From: Chloranthus sessilifolius
Lineage: Eukaryota > Streptophyta > Magnoliopsida > Chloranthales > Chloranthaceae
DNA: 64,000 nt
Assembly: GCA_021018995.1 (NCBI GenBank)
Contig: CM037585.1
Location: 126,818,831 to 126,882,830, forward strand
Direction of reading: 5' to 3'
Part shown: one piece after another, positions 32,310 to 44,759 of the stretch
How positions within the stretch are numbered: position 1 is the first letter of the stretch
How the letters are laid out: each line of letters opens with the position of its first letter
Program-made: the position numbers and the translations under genes
Notes under the pieces: model-generated
Database searches by the model: none
The model's input: the letters and a program-made list of their open reading frames with translations, nothing else
What the model was told of the DNA's origin: nothing

Positions 32310-34404
32310 TATTGGTACGTACTTTTTTTAGGTTCCTTTCAGTCCTCGGAAAGAGTGGCCCAATTCGGTCCAAATGGACTCTGGCAAAGGTGATGATAAG
32401 GTAATAAATTAGGAAATATTAAATTACTGAAATTAAAGAGGCAAATATTAAATAGAGAATACCTGGATTATACGATCGCCAGCTGTAGATATTTATCGAT
32501 GCTGCAACACGTCACTGATCACTCTTTAAGAAGATAAGCGAGGGCTTGCAGGTTGAACTCCTTTACTGATTCGCCAGTCGGCCGACGTCAGCAACTGTGG
32601 GTTGCCTATAGAGTAACTAGTTTGGTTTTCCTAATCCTAATAGGGTTCTAATTGACTTGACTTATTGGTCCTACTAGGAGTCTGGTTAAAAAAAAAGAGG
32701 TCTCCTACTTCTACTAGGAGTCTAATTTAAAAAGAGTCTCCTGATTCTACTAGGAATCTAATTAATTTAAATACCTTAGTCTTATTAGAAATCTAATTAA
32801 TTAAGCCTCCTAATCCTACTAGAAATACAAATATGTTAATTCTACGAAAACTAATTAGGAATATATCAATTAATTAAAAATATACTAATTCTATTTAAAT
32901 TCTAATTAAAGTAAATATACTAATTTTACTGAAAATCTAAAAAAAGGGGTTTTGGCCCACTATGCTAAGGAGGATCGGCCCTGTTCCCGGATACCCTCCG
33001 TAAGCTCCTTGGAAAACCGGTTGGTTAGGGTTTACTTTGAAAATAATATAGATTGAAAAATAAATTTTGAACTTATAAATTATGGATTTACGGATCGAAA
33101 ATTGATTTAAGAATTAGAACTAAAAATAAAAAATTCTAGGACTGAATTTAAGACTGAAATTAAGGACTAATTCTAGAAACTAGGAACTAGAATCAGAAAA
33201 AACTAAAAATTTAGATTGAAATATAGGATCTAAGATTTAGAATTTAAGAACTAAAAGACTAGAACCTAAATCTAGAATCAGAAGAAAAAAAAAAATTGGT
33301 TCTAGAACCTAAGAACTAGAACCAGGGAGAAGAAAAATAGATAGGAATTAAAGATTGAAGAGATTTAAAATTTAAGATTTAGAACTAAAAGCTTAAGATC
33401 CTAAAGTCTAAAACCAATGATCTAGAACTAAGAACTAGAACTAGAAGAATTAAAACTAAAAACTAGAACTAGAAGGAGAGTATACCTGGGGCCAGAGCCA
33501 CAGAGAGAAATCTCAAAATCCACTGCTTGGAAGCCGGAACTCGAAAATTCGATTGCTAACTGTGTTGGTGATGTGTTTTTGAGACATGGTGGTGGGTCCT
33601 TTTTATAGATATTTGGCTAATTATGTGCCCTATAGGGTGCGTATAATTGGTCGGTGAATTTCAATTGTGCGCCCAGTTTGGTGCGGTCAAACGAATTATG
33701 CGCGCTGTATCCGGCGCACAATCACTTTGAGTCGATGTCTGACTCAGTGAGTCACTGGCTGATTGGCTCAGCCAGGTAGCCTAGTCCTAGTCTAATTAGA
33801 CCAATTGCGCGCTCTATGTAGTGTGTACAATCAATTATGCGCAGAATTAAGAGCGCATAATAGAGAATTTTCAGGTGGTCTAGGGAATTAGAGACCAAAT
33901 TGGCTTAGAAACCAATTATGCGCTTGTACTGAGGCGCATAATCTGATTACACGCTCTAATTAGGGCATACAATTGCGTCTCAGGCAGTTTCTTAAAGGGT
34001 AAGAGGCCAGTCCAAAACGAACCAATTGCGTGCCGGTGGTGAAGCATGTAATCTGATTGTGTGCGCCTAGTATGGCGCATAATCAAGGTCTAGCGGTCCT
34101 CAGGAAGTGAAATCCTGATCCAAGAGGGACCAATTGTGTGCTAGCCAAGGGGTGTGCAATGGATTAATGCCCGCTATACAGGATGCATAATTCGAGACTT
34201 TTCTGGGTTCGAGCCGGGTCTGAGCCACAGAGCTATTGTTTAAGCCTAGGTCCCGACCATGTACTATTATTTTAGTGCATGGTCCCCGTATGGGGTTTTA
34301 AAGTCTTCAGAGAAGGTTAGTCCTTTTCTAGAGATCGTGGGCAAGGTCAGAGGTTGACCGAACAGGTTTATATATTTCGAGAGCGAAAAATGGGAGTGTC
34401 TACA
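32310..34404 (-). repeat. 3' LTR of element D (left), 2095 bp
   Basis: It is alignable with 42672-44754 over its whole length. The outer end is TATTGGTACG, where the other LTR has TGTTGGTACG, so the terminal dinucleotide has mutated. It contains a purine-rich CTAGAAC/AAGAACTAGAAC stretch (33100-33480) and a dyad array of ATTATGCGC / GCGCATAAT / CAATTGCGCGC words (33620-34190). Confidence 0.92.
33620..34190. repeat. ATTATGCGC...GCGCATAAT dyad array in D LTR
   Basis: CAATTGTGCGCCC, AATTATGCGCGCT, GCGCACAATC, CAATTATGCGCAG and GCGCATAAT words alternate in both orientations about every 30-60 bp. The other D LTR has the matching array (about 43970-44540), and similar words recur inside D at 36520-36900. 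Confidence 0.7.
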
Positions 34405-34464
34405 GATGCCCCGCTTCGACGCATTCTTGTGGAATAAGAATGCGTCGAAGAAGTAGACACCCCT
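34392..34464. other. Polypurine tract of D within an extended stem-loop at the LTR junction
   Basis: On the minus strand AAGCGGGGCATC adjoins the 3' LTR start and is the likely polypurine tract. TTCGACGCATTCTT (34415-34428) and AAGAATGCGTCGAA (34436-34449) are a perfect 14-bp inverted repeat with a 7-nt loop. Outside it, the LTR terminus (34392-34403) is mirrored by GTAGACACCCCT at 34453-34464. Confidence 0.65.
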
Positions 34465-37400
34465 CATCCGAGGGACCTTCTCGTTTATCTTGAGAAATTA
34501 CAAGTGTGAACTGGAGATGCTAACATGAGATGCTTGGCTTTCTTATCATCAGCGCAAGCTAAAATGGAGCATTCGGGGGCCCAGTGGTAGTTGTCGAAAG
34601 GCGTATTCCAAGCCTTGGATGCGAGTGACATCCCGCTGCATATCGCGACATGCTGCTAGTAGCACTCAACAGGGGAAAAGAGGCATAACCTAATCCATGG
34701 GTGCAAGGGGCATCCCATCGCATATCACGACCTGCTGTAAGGGGCAATCAAACTGTAGGAGAGTCGATATCCTAATCTGCAAGTGCAAGGGGCAATCAAA
34801 CAGAGGGATATACAACACAATCGAGGTACTAGGGGGCATCATATGAATGTCCAGAGATAAGGTCCAGAGACTGATAATAAGATATAATATCATATAATGG
34901 TGAAGGTTTTCGTAAGTCATGTCAGACCGAGCGCATCATTGCTCACACCAATATGCGTCAGGTGTCCCTTTTCAAGTGGACATTTATGATTTCTCAGAAT
35001 TGAATATATTTAGTGTTCGATTTCCCAGGGAAAAGAATGGATTGGAGTGGTGAGAGGTAAAAGTTTGATAGATAGGAGTTTATTTATTTTATTATTGTTT
35101 TGTTGTTGTTTTTCTTTTGAAAATTTGGAATTTTAACTTAAGATTAATTCGGTGATAAATCTTCGAAAAATGTGGTTTTCGAGATATCGATAAGCAGATC
35201 CACCGGTATGGGATTTGTGGACCCAACCGTTTGCATGATTGTCAAGATGACACTTGGCATGTTGGATGCTCCATTTAACCTTCTCGTGAATACTGATGAT
35301 TGTCACTTATGGGAGGACTATGTGATTCACGGATAGAGAGAGACGAGTTTTGAAAATATTTGACTTAATATTAGCTAATTATATTTTATAGAAACATCGA
35401 GTAAGGAGAAAAGGGGGTTATACTTACTTGAATTGTTGCCTGTTGGGACTTTTGTATGCAATGGGACTCTCTAGTCATCGTAGTGACGATGCAATGGGAT
35501 ACAAGAGGGCTCCCTCTCTTTACTTCTTACTGCAGCGGGACCTAAGGGTCATCAATGTGGTAGGATGTCTTAGAGAGGTGAGGTTCGTGATGGGACATGG
35601 TGGTCATCCCCTTATGGTCATGTGCTATAGTGAGTCCCGCCGGTTGTAGATGCAATGAGACCTGAGAGGGGCTCCTCTCTGTTTCTGATTTCTGTAATGG
35701 TAGGGGCTCGCTGATTATCGTGTGATGGGATGGTGGAGGGTCTATGCCCCTCTACTACCAGTGAGCACGTGTTTCAGTTACGCTGGAGTCTGATGATTGC
35801 TGCATGATAAGGGATTTAGGAAGTGGGCTCTTTGGTGGTTATGCAAAGTTATACGATGGGATTTTGAGGAAGTGTGATTTGTATAGGGTTTAGAAAGTTT
35901 GGCTCTCTGCGATGGGACATTGACTGAGCCTTCCTTTCTTGATTATGCATCGTGATGGGATGTGTCCGAGCGTCTTGGGTAGATGTGTCATGATGAGACA
36001 GGTTTGTGATGGATTAAGTTATAGTTGCACCGCAACAGGAAATGTGCGCGGTTGATGATTCTTTAGTTGTCTTAATGTCATGATGGAGCAAGGATGTTGT
36101 TTCTTTCTTTGGCAGATCTAGCGTATGTAATGGGTTGGAGTCAATAGGGTCGGGATCATTTGAATTTTGGTCTTGGTGGTATAATAGGATTTTCGGGAGG
36201 TTCAGTCTTAACTCTTCGCGATGGGATATTGGGGTCAAGCCTTCCTTTGGTCGCGTTGGCATGTTTTAGCATTGCATTGGGACATAGCTGACTTATGCTA
36301 ATGTGTTTGGATGTTGTGAGTCCTGCCGCAGTGAGACGTAGGTGTGGTTAATGGCTCTCTTTCTCTCTAAACGACCTATGAGGCTACACGATGGGATGGA
36401 GGAGAAAGAGGGATCCTGATCGAGGTGGGACAAAGAGGTGTGAGGGTGTGCATTCTATTTGAAATGTGGTCGTAGCTAAGTGTTGCACGTAGGGTACCGA
36501 GCGCTTGATTATAGGATTAGAGAGGTGATTGCACGTTAGTGTGCTTGCGTGCAATGTCATTATGCGCACTGTGAACAACGTGCAATTGAAGAGTCGCGGG
36601 GCTGGCATGTTCGGGTGTCGATTTGAATTCCATGCATGAGTACCAGCATGTAATCCAATTATGCGCTAGAGCCAGTGAGCACAATTGGAGCATTGCCAGG
36701 TCAGTGTGCGGGTGTCCCTTCACATTCTGTGCGGTAACATAGGCATATAATTTCATTGTGCACAAGATTAGCTGCACACGATTATTTTATCGGGATTGTG
36801 TATGGGCGGAAGTTTGATTGTGCACCCCTTGGGGTGTGCATGATCACATTTAAATGTTTCGGTATATACGCATAATCGAATTGCTCATTTTGTTTAGGGC
36901 GTTCAATTAAGCGAGTGTTTATATATACCCAACTTCCTTTCATTTTTCTTCATTCGTTCGTATTTTTCTCTAATATCTGAGTTTTAGCGATAACTTGTGA
37001 GCTACCCATTGGACTTTGATGTCATTTCTTCCTATATTTGCGGTTTCGCATGATCTTCAGCTTGGCTGGGGTTCTGATGGTGAAGTAACTTTGAGAATGG
37101 GCGGTGTTGGGAAAGAGGAGGTCGGCCTTCACATCGGTCCCTTTTAGGGAGCAGTGAAGGTAGTGTTGACGCGGGGGCGACATAGGAGGTGAAGATGGCG
37201 GAAGAGACGGTGTTACAAGTGGAGGGATGTATTCCCCAATCAATCCGCCATCTTGCCTTTTCTGAAGCGTCCGATTGGACACTCCGAACTCGAGCCTTCG
37301 GGCTTAGTTTTCATTTTGGGTTGTAAATTAGGTCTTTAGGTTTTCATTTTGGGTTGTAGATTAGGATTTTAGGTTTTCATTTTGAGTTGTATATTCAGGT

Positions 37401-39491
37401 GGTATGCCTCCGGTGATACTTGTAAAATTTTGTTATAAATGAAGTGATATTTGTTTTGTTTACTGTGTTTGTTTTATTTATGTTTGTTTATATTTATTGT
37501 TGTATGTTTCTTATTTGTCTTGTTTTGAATGTTTTTGGTCCCATGACAGAAAAGTAAGGAATAAACTAAAAAAATAAAAAATAAAAAAATGCCCTAGTTT
37601 GGGGTATCCGAGGTGGAAATGCAAGAATTAAATTAAAAAAAAAAATGCCCCAGTTTGGGGTATCGGTCTTATGACCTGAGTATCGCTACAAAGGTGCTAG
37701 CACACTTTAAAAATAAATGCCCCAGTGTCAAGTGATAGTGGGACTTTTATCTGCCTCCCAGAGGTCTTGGAGTGTATTTGTGATGATCGCATGCTGGGAG
37801 GTAGCTCGATTATTTCGACCACATGTCGGGCTCGATTTTATAAGTGTTGAACGATCATCATGTATCGTAGCTTTTAACAAGATTGAGGTGAACGGTAGGT
37901 AATGGGTGATTGCATCACTTGTCATTCAAGAGTTTTCGATTTAATTTTGAAAGATATTTTGAAAGTCATTTGACTCATTGTCCGAAAACAAAACTAAGGG
38001 TGAAGAGGAGGTAAGGTTTATTGATCTGAGGGTAGCTTCTTATTCAACCAAATTTTGAAATAGTAGTCAACTACTTTCTTCTCGGGTGGCTAATGCGGCG
38101 CCATAATTGAGCTCTCCATCATAGTCCAGTACCATCAAATCATCAGATTCTATGGTTAGGAGGAGATTTATCCTCCTCCCGCCACCGTACGACGATATCT
38201 AGTAGTGTGAAGACGTTAGGGATGCCCTCACGGCTTGCTTATGCTTCCCTAATAAGATTACTAGGAATGCCCTCACAATTTACTTATGCTTCCCTGAATT
38301 CATTGACTATTCATTCGTCATATTGCTCTCACTCAGTTGTGCTTCTTTTCTCTCTTTTTTTGAAGCATGTATGTATATATTTTTTTAAAACATCATGCTG
38401 ACACAAGAATTATGAGATTTGATGGAACCTTATATTTTTATTTTTTTCTGCTCTAACATCAACTCCACTGGCTAGAAGGGTGTGTGAGAATCTAGAGTTT
38501 TCTATATTTCAAAAAGAGAGTTTCATGACTAGTCCTTTCGATCAACTTGCCCGAATAGGAGGGGTGGTTAATGAGTTAGATGATTTTCAAAATAGTTCAA
38601 AAGAATAATTACCTATGACCGGCACATGCCTGGCGATGACTACGAGGGTGATAGATATATAAGTATATTTGTTTAGGCTACGAGACATGATGGTCATTGA
38701 GGTATGATTCTAAGGGTTAGAAAGTCCTTCCCCTATTTCTTGTTTCCTGGGCATGTTGCCAAGATAATATATGTACTTCCTATATGGGTTTGATTTCTTC
38801 CAAGTGAGGCGGTTGTATAGGCACTTTTTCCTTAGCACTAGCTCCCTGACTTCGAGTTCTTGATCAGGTAAGAGTTATAGGTGAGAGATATTGCTGGGCA
38901 GATGATATATATATATATATATATATATTATGATATTATGTTTTGTATATATTTTTTTATTCTTTTTATATTTTTGTGTTATGGTACAACAACAGTTCCT
39001 TAAGCGGAGTCTGACTCAGGACGTCGAATGGGCAAACTGACAGTTGGATAGTTTGTTTTAGGGTCCTCGATCCCTCTCGATTTGGTCAATCTGCTATGAG
39101 AAAGAGGTCATGTTTGCATTCGTGGTTTGGATGATGTGAGATTTGTCAAAATATGTGTGACATCTTTTAACTTTTTCTTTTGATGATTCTTTTATGGTCG
39201 GGCCTCCTTGTCGGGAGGGACCTTCTTCAATTTTTCGACGGAAGGAGGCCTCTCATAGAGTTGGAGCGTAAAGTTGTTAGAGAGTTTTTCAAAATTATTT
39301 ATGAGTTGTTGGAAAGTTGTTCATTGGTGAAGTTGGAGAGGGATGTGTTGAGAGGGAACTTGATGTTGTAAAGGTAGTGAGAGAATAAGGCAGAGGTAGA
39401 GTAGGAGGAGACACGAGAGCATAGGCCAAGGTGGACCTTTCTTTCGTGTAGGGTAGTTTAATTTTATTTGATTATGCTTGTTTGGTTTGAT
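34465..39491. other. Non-coding interior of element D
   Basis: About 5 kb with no recognisable protein domain on either strand. It contains degenerate repeats with GATGGGAC/T (35450-36420), dyad words like those of the LTR array (36520-36900), three roughly 38-bp repeats of TTTTCATTTTGGGTTGTA (37308-37400), three ATGCCCCAGT-type phrases two of which form CCCCA-GTT-TGGGG hairpins (37590-37735), and an (AT)n run (38906-38928). Confidence 0.6.
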
Positions 39492-41556
39492 TCACACTTT
39501 GGGTTTATCGTGAGGTTGTTTTAAAGTTTTTTTTATAATTTTTCGAGGAGGTTTAGCATTGAAGGGTTGATATTGCGGTATTATCGTCGGTTGAATTTCT
39601 ACAGGGACCTTGATTGTGAGGTCTATAAAAATTTGGATCCGACGGTCGAAATCGGTCTTGGTTATGATGTCAATTTTGTGTTGTGGTGGGATTTGAGAGT
39701 TTGGCAACACGCTAATTTGGATGTCGATCGGGGTCGTAGGATTTAAGTCCATGTTGATTTCAAAAATGGGAGCGATGATCGGCTCCTCGATAGGTTCCGT
39801 GGTTGGCTCAAAGGTGAGTGGAGTTGGCATTGTAGGAATAGGTTTGGTTTTATTGACAGGTTCGTGTTCGATAATAGGCTCGAGTTTGACGTCAGGTTCA
39901 GGTTTGACAATGGGTTCGGGTTTGATGGCGGGTTCGGGTTTGATGGCGGGTTCGCCTTTGATGGGGGGTTCGGGTCTAGGTTCGATGATTGGTTTAAGTT
40001 CAATGATTGGTTTGGTTTCGTGTCTAATGATAGGTTCAAGTTCGATTATGGGTTTAGGTTGGGTGATAGGTTCATGTTCGAGGATAGGTTTAGATTCGAT
40101 AATAGGTTTAGATTTGAGAAATAGGTTTAGGTTTGATGATAAGTTTAGGTTTTATAATAGGTTTAGTTTTGATGATAAGTTTAGGTTTAGGTTTGATGAT
40201 AAGATTAGGTTTTATAATAGGTTTAGTTTTGATGATAGGTTTAGTTTTTGTAACAAGTTTGAGTTTGGGGTTCAGTTTCGTGGTTAGTGGAATGGTTAGT
40301 TCAATAGCGGGTTTAAGTTATTGTTTCAGAGTTGAGGGGATGATAAGTTTAGTGATGAGTTCTGTAGGGGTTGATTGATGAGTTGGTTCCGAAATTAGCC
40401 CAATGAGTTATTCTGGAGTGGGTGGTTCGGAGGTATGTTTGGTAACCGATTTGGGTTCGAGATTTTGTTTTGAAGTTGGTGACGTGACGAGTTCGATAGT
40501 GAGTTTAGGTTTGAAAGATGGTACCGAGGTTAGTAGGGGGAAGTGTTTGTTTTTTAGCTCAAGTTTTAAAGCAGGTGTAGGGATTGATTCAGGGACTGGT
40601 TTTGAGATTGGTGGGACAATGTGTTCGATTTCAAGGGTTTGTTTCATAGTTGATTTGGAAGCGAGAGGGCTAGTGATTTTGGGGGTATATTGGATTACGG
40701 GTTTAGGTTCAGAGTTTAGTTTTGAGATTCATTTAAGTATGAATGGCGTCGTATAATATCGATTGATTGGTTCGAAAATTACTTCTATAATCGACACGTG
40801 AGCCTATTTGGGGGTAGTTTGCATCATTGGTTTGGGCACTGGTTCAGGAGGTGTGGGGATTGATTCGCTTATTGGTAGGTTATCATATTCAAGGGTAGGT
40901 TGAGTTAGTTCGGAGATAAGTGCGTTGAGGTTGGGGATGAGTTTGGTGATGGGTTGAGTTAGTTTAGCGGTGGATTCGGTGATAGTTTGAATTTTAGTGA
41001 TCTTAGTGACCGGTTCTAGGCGAAAGGTAACTTCGCGTTTACAGGTTCGTGGGATAGGGTTAGTTGGTTGCGAGTGAATGGTATGGACATGGTCTGAAGG
41101 GGGTTTAATTCTGCGAATCAGGCTAGCTGGGTGGAATGGGACGGGAGTGAGTGAGTGTACGGTCTCATATGCAGGTCAAGTTTGATCGACCAATGGGTTG
41201 TAATAGGCGATGTTAGTTTGCGTGTCGTTGGGGTCTTGGTTTTGATCGTAGTGCAGGTTTGTGTATTGGTTAGTGTATAAAAGTTGGTAAGGGTGTTGAT
41301 CTTGGTTTGTGTATAGATCTTGAGCTTGGTCATATGGGTGGTATGGTTGAGAGTTTATTTGGTTCTGTTCTTGGTTCTTGTTGATTTGTTCGGTTCTTAG
41401 AGTCTCATTTAGGGAATTTATTCTAGGGTTGTTGGTCATCAGTGTGGAGAGATTAAGGTCTCCATTCTTCAGTCGACGTTCTATGTATGAGGCTTGTTCA
41501 CGGAGGCTAGAGAAATTAGAATAGTCGCATAGGATGAGAACACTCCGAAGAGGCTC
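39492..41556 (-). pseudogene. Repeat-rich C-terminal extension of D Gag
   Basis: Downstream of the TGA that ends the Gag domain the same minus frame stays largely open to 40109, with only a few stops (e.g. 41176, about 40803, about 40729, 40408). After one frameshift near 40108 it remains open to 39492. The sequence is built of KPII-E/K-P-type units (IIKPKPKLIIKTKPIIKP; EPAIKPEPAIKPEPIVKP), from 18-21 bp DNA repeats, and ends in basic RKIIKKTLKQPHDKPK. No zinc knuckle is seen. It may be a flexible nucleic-acid-binding tail; function unknown. Confidence 0.6.
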
Positions 41557-42495
41557 TCAAGTATTGCCAATCATGATTTCTATCACATCACTTTCTTTTA
41601 TTTGATTCCCCATTTGAGCGGCGAGCCTTCTCCAGCAATTGGCGAACGTCGAGAAGTCTTCGTCGTCCTCTTGTCTTGTGTGTATCAAGTCAGCGAGACC
41701 GACCTCTTCATGAGTTAAGTGTTGGTATTGGTCTAAAAATCTATCGACTACGTCTTCAAATGTCTTAATTTCGGCTAAAGGTAAGGCAGTGAACCAGTCA
41801 AGGGCTTCCTCTTCTAGCGATTTCCGAAAGTAATGGATCAGGAGCCCATGATTGGTGTGGATTGGTTGACAGTCATTACAGAATAGGGCCAAGTGGTGCT
41901 TTGGGTTTCCCGTATAGTTATATTTGTTGAATTTGGGTGGTTTGAACTCGGCGGGTATAGTAAAGTCAATGTCTCGGCAAAATTGGTTAGAGCGTTCTTT
42001 CTTAGCCATGTAGTTGTCTAAAAGTTGGTGGAGGTTGTTTATGTTTATGGCGGTGTCTTTTCTCGTTGTCTTGGGAGAGGGTTGTCCTCGGTAGTTGTTG
42101 TTGAAGGTGTGAGAGGTATATGTGTTATGTGTCGGGGAAGTCGAAGAATGTGGAGGAGTCGGCATCCTTTCCTCTTGTCTGTTCCTCCGAGTAACTTGTC
42201 TTTGGGACCTGAGGAATGCATCGACTTCTTTTCCTCCTTTTATGAGTGCACTGGCAGTGTGGTCCATAACTTGACTAGTGAGGTAGCTTCGCTCAGTACC
42301 ACTTTCTCTGTTGTTGTCACTGTGATTTGTGTTTCGTGGAGCGAAGGGGTATTTTTCGCTCTCATAGACCGTATTTACCCGGGCACGATGTTGGACTGTC
42401 CAGCGAGACGGCCTAACGTTATACTCGGGATCACTAGGGAGGCCCCATGAGGGTGGGTCGATATCATCAAAGTTTAATTTTCTGATGCCAACCAT
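41557..42495 (-). CDS. Element D Gag domain (retrotransposon gag), 312 aa
   Basis: The open frame extends upstream across the primer site, so the ATG at 42495 (MVGIRKLNFDDIDPPSWG) is preferred. Residues about 40-180 are polar and Arg/Ser/Thr-rich. Residues about 185-310 match the PF03732-type capsid: FKPPKFNKYNYTGNPKHHLA, LIHYFRKSLEEEALDWFTAL, TFEDVVDRFLDQYQH and FSTFANCWRRLAAQ. A TGA follows IMIGNT, but the frame continues open after it, so this stop is either a mutation or a readthrough point. It would act in particle formation, with enzymes supplied by another element. Confidence 0.75.
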   Translation of the reverse strand: MVGIRKLNFDDIDPPSWGLPSDPEYNVRPSRWTVQHRARVNTVYESEKYPFAPRNTNHSDNNRESGTERSYLTSQVMDHTASALIKGGKEVDAFLRSQRQVTRRNRQEERMPTPPHSSTSPTHNTYTSHTFNNNYRGQPSPKTTRKDTAININNLHQLLDNYMAKKERSNQFCRDIDFTIPAEFKPPKFNKYNYTGNPKHHLALFCNDCQPIHTNHGLLIHYFRKSLEEEALDWFTALPLAEIKTFEDVVDRFLDQYQHLTHEEVGLADLIHTRQEDDEDFSTFANCWRRLAAQMGNQIKESDVIEIMIGNT

Positions 42496-42650
42496 TTTAA
42501 AATAGCTTTTTATTTTCTTTTTATTTTTTTTCTTTTTAAGTTTATCCACGTGCAAGTGTGTGTAGAAAAGTGATAAGGTGGAACAAAATAGAAATCTAAA
42601 TAAAATTAAATTAAAAAAACTGAAAAAATACAAAACCTTAGCGAAAAAGA

Positions 42651-42671
42651 GTCCCATTGCGATCGCCCGTC
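42651..42671 (-). other. Putative primer-binding region of element D
   Basis: On the minus strand GACGGGCGATCGCAATGGGA lies directly inside the 5' LTR. Position and the GGCGAnCGCAnTGGGGA-like form fit Tat-group primer sites, but the matching tRNA is not certain. Confidence 0.4.
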
Positions 42672-44754
42672 TGTTGGTACGTGCTTTTTCTGGGTTCCCT
42701 TCAGTCCCTGGAAAGAATGGCCAAATTCGGTCCAAGTGGATTTTGGCAAAGGCGATGATGGAGAAATAAATTAGGGAATATTAAATTGCTAAAATTAAAG
42801 AGGCAAATATTAAATGGAGAATACTTGGATGATGCGATCGCTAGTTGTAGATATTTATCAACGCTACAACATGTCATTGATCATGCTTTAAGAAGATAAG
42901 CGGGGGCTTGTAGGTTGAACTCTGTTACTGAATCGCCGGCTGACCGACGCCAGCAGTTGTGGGTTGCCTATAACGTAACTAGTTTGGTTTTCCTAATCCT
43001 ACTGGGGTTCTAATTGACTTGGCTTATTAGTCCTACTGGGAGTCTAGTTAGAAAAAGAGGTCTCCTACTTCTACTAGGAGTCTAATTTAAAGAAAGTCTT
43101 TTGATTCTACTAGGAGTCTAATTAATTTAAATATCTTAGTCCTATTAGAAATCTAATTAATTAAGCCTCCTAATCCTACTAGGAATGCAAATACGTTAAT
43201 TCTACAGAAACTAATTAGGAATATACTAATTCTATGGACACTCCAATTAATTAAAAATATACTAATTCAATTAAAATTCTAATTAAAGTAAATATACTAA
43301 TTTTACTGAAAATCTAAAAAAAGGGGTTTTGGCCCGCTATGCTAAGGAGGATCGGCCCCGTTTCCGGGTACCCTCCGTAAGCTCCTTTGGGAAAATTGGT
43401 TGGTTAGGATTTACTTTGAAAATAATATAGATTGAAAATTGAATTTTGAATTTTTAAATATGGATTTACGGATCGAAAATCGATTTAAGAATTAGAACTA
43501 AAAATTAAAAATTCCAAGACTGAATTTAAGACTAAAATTAAGGACTAATTCTAGAAGCTAGGAACTAGAATCAGAAAAAACTATAAATTTAGATTGAAAT
43601 CTAGGATCTAAGATCTAGAATTTAAGAACTAAAAGACTAGAACCTAAATCTAGAATGAGGTGAAAAAAAGAGGAACTGGTTCTAGAACCTAAGAACTAGA
43701 ACCAGGGAGAAGAAAAATAGATAGGAATTAAGGATTGAAGAGATTTAAAATTTAAGATCTAGAACTAAAAGCTTAAGAGCCTAAAGTCTAAAACCAATGA
43801 TCTAGAACTAAGAACTAGAACTAGAAGGAGAGTATACATGGGGCCAGAGCCACAGAGAGAAATCTCGAAATCCTAAGCTTGGAAGCCGAAACTCAAAAAG
43901 TTGATTGCTAACTACGTTGTGATGTGTTTTTGGGACGTGGTGGTGGGTCCTTTTTATAGGTATTTGGCCAATTGCGCGCCCTCTGGGGTGCGTACAATTG
44001 GTCAGTGAATTTCAATTGTGCGCCCAGTTTGGTGTGCTCAAATGAATTATGCACACTGTATTTGGCACACAATCACTTTGAGTCGGTGTTTGACTCGGTG
44101 AGTGACCGGCTGATTGGCTCAGTCGGGTGGCCTAGTCCTAGTCTAATTAGACTAATTGCGCGCTCTATGTAGTTTGTACAATCAATTATGCGTAGGATTA
44201 AGAGAGCATAATAGAGAATTTTCAGGCGGTCTAGGGAATTAGAGACCGGATTGGCTGAGGAACCAATTATGTGCTTGTGTTGAGGCACATAATCCGATTA
44301 CACGCTCTAATTAGGGCGTACAATCGCGTCTCAGGCGGTTTCAAGAAGGGTAAGAGGACAATCCAAAACGGACCAATTGCGCGCCAGTGGTGAAGCGTGC
44401 AATCTGATTGTGCGCGCCTAGTAGGGGGCATATCAAGGTCTAGCAGTCCTCAGGAAGTGAAATCCTGGTCCAAGAGGGACCAATTGCACGCCAGCCATGG
44501 GGCGTGCAATCGATTTATGCGCGCTATACAGGACACATAATTTCAGACTTTCTTGGGTTCTAGTCGGGTCCAAGCCACAGAGTTATTATTTCAGCTTGGG
44601 TCCCGACCACGTACTATTGTTTCAGAGCATGGTCATCGTATGGGGTTTTAAAGTCTTCGGAGAAGGTTAGTCCTTTTTCAGAGATCATGGGCAAGGTCAG
44701 AGGTTGACCGAACAGGTTTGTATATTCTGAGAGGGTAAAATAGGGGTGTCTACA
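42672..44754 (-). repeat. 5' LTR of element D (right), 2083 bp
   Basis: Minus strand TGTAGACACCCCTATTTTAC (44754) to GCACGTACCAACA (42672). It has the same internal order as the left LTR, with scattered substitutions and small indels, so the insertion is older than a very recent burst. Confidence 0.92.
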
Positions 44755-44759
44755 ATGTT

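Larger units (their letters stand above)
32310..44754 (-). mobile_element. Element D: 12.4-kb pol-less LTR retrotransposon inserted in C
   Basis: LTRs 42672-44754 (5') and 32310-34404 (3'), minus orientation, start TGTAGACACC and end CAACA. The target duplication ATGTT is perfect (32305-32309, 44755-44759), and the interrupted RT frame is in phase across it. The only coding sequence recognised is a Gag-like product with a long repeat-rich C-terminal extension. No protease, RT, RNase H or integrase motifs occur in the 8.3-kb interior. This is a large non-autonomous (TR-GAG/LARD-like) element, probably of the Tat group by its gag and TGTAGACACC ends. Confidence 0.88.

Noticed and set aside
35428-37282. 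Several 60-86 codon frames on both strands inside element D
   Set aside because: No domain or conserved motif, all overlap degenerate repeats, and none has context of a gene.
39721-40287. 188-codon plus-strand frame rich in Gly, Ser, Met, Ile and Leu
   Set aside because: It is the antisense shadow of the low-complexity KPxxEP repeat in element D's minus-strand Gag tail.
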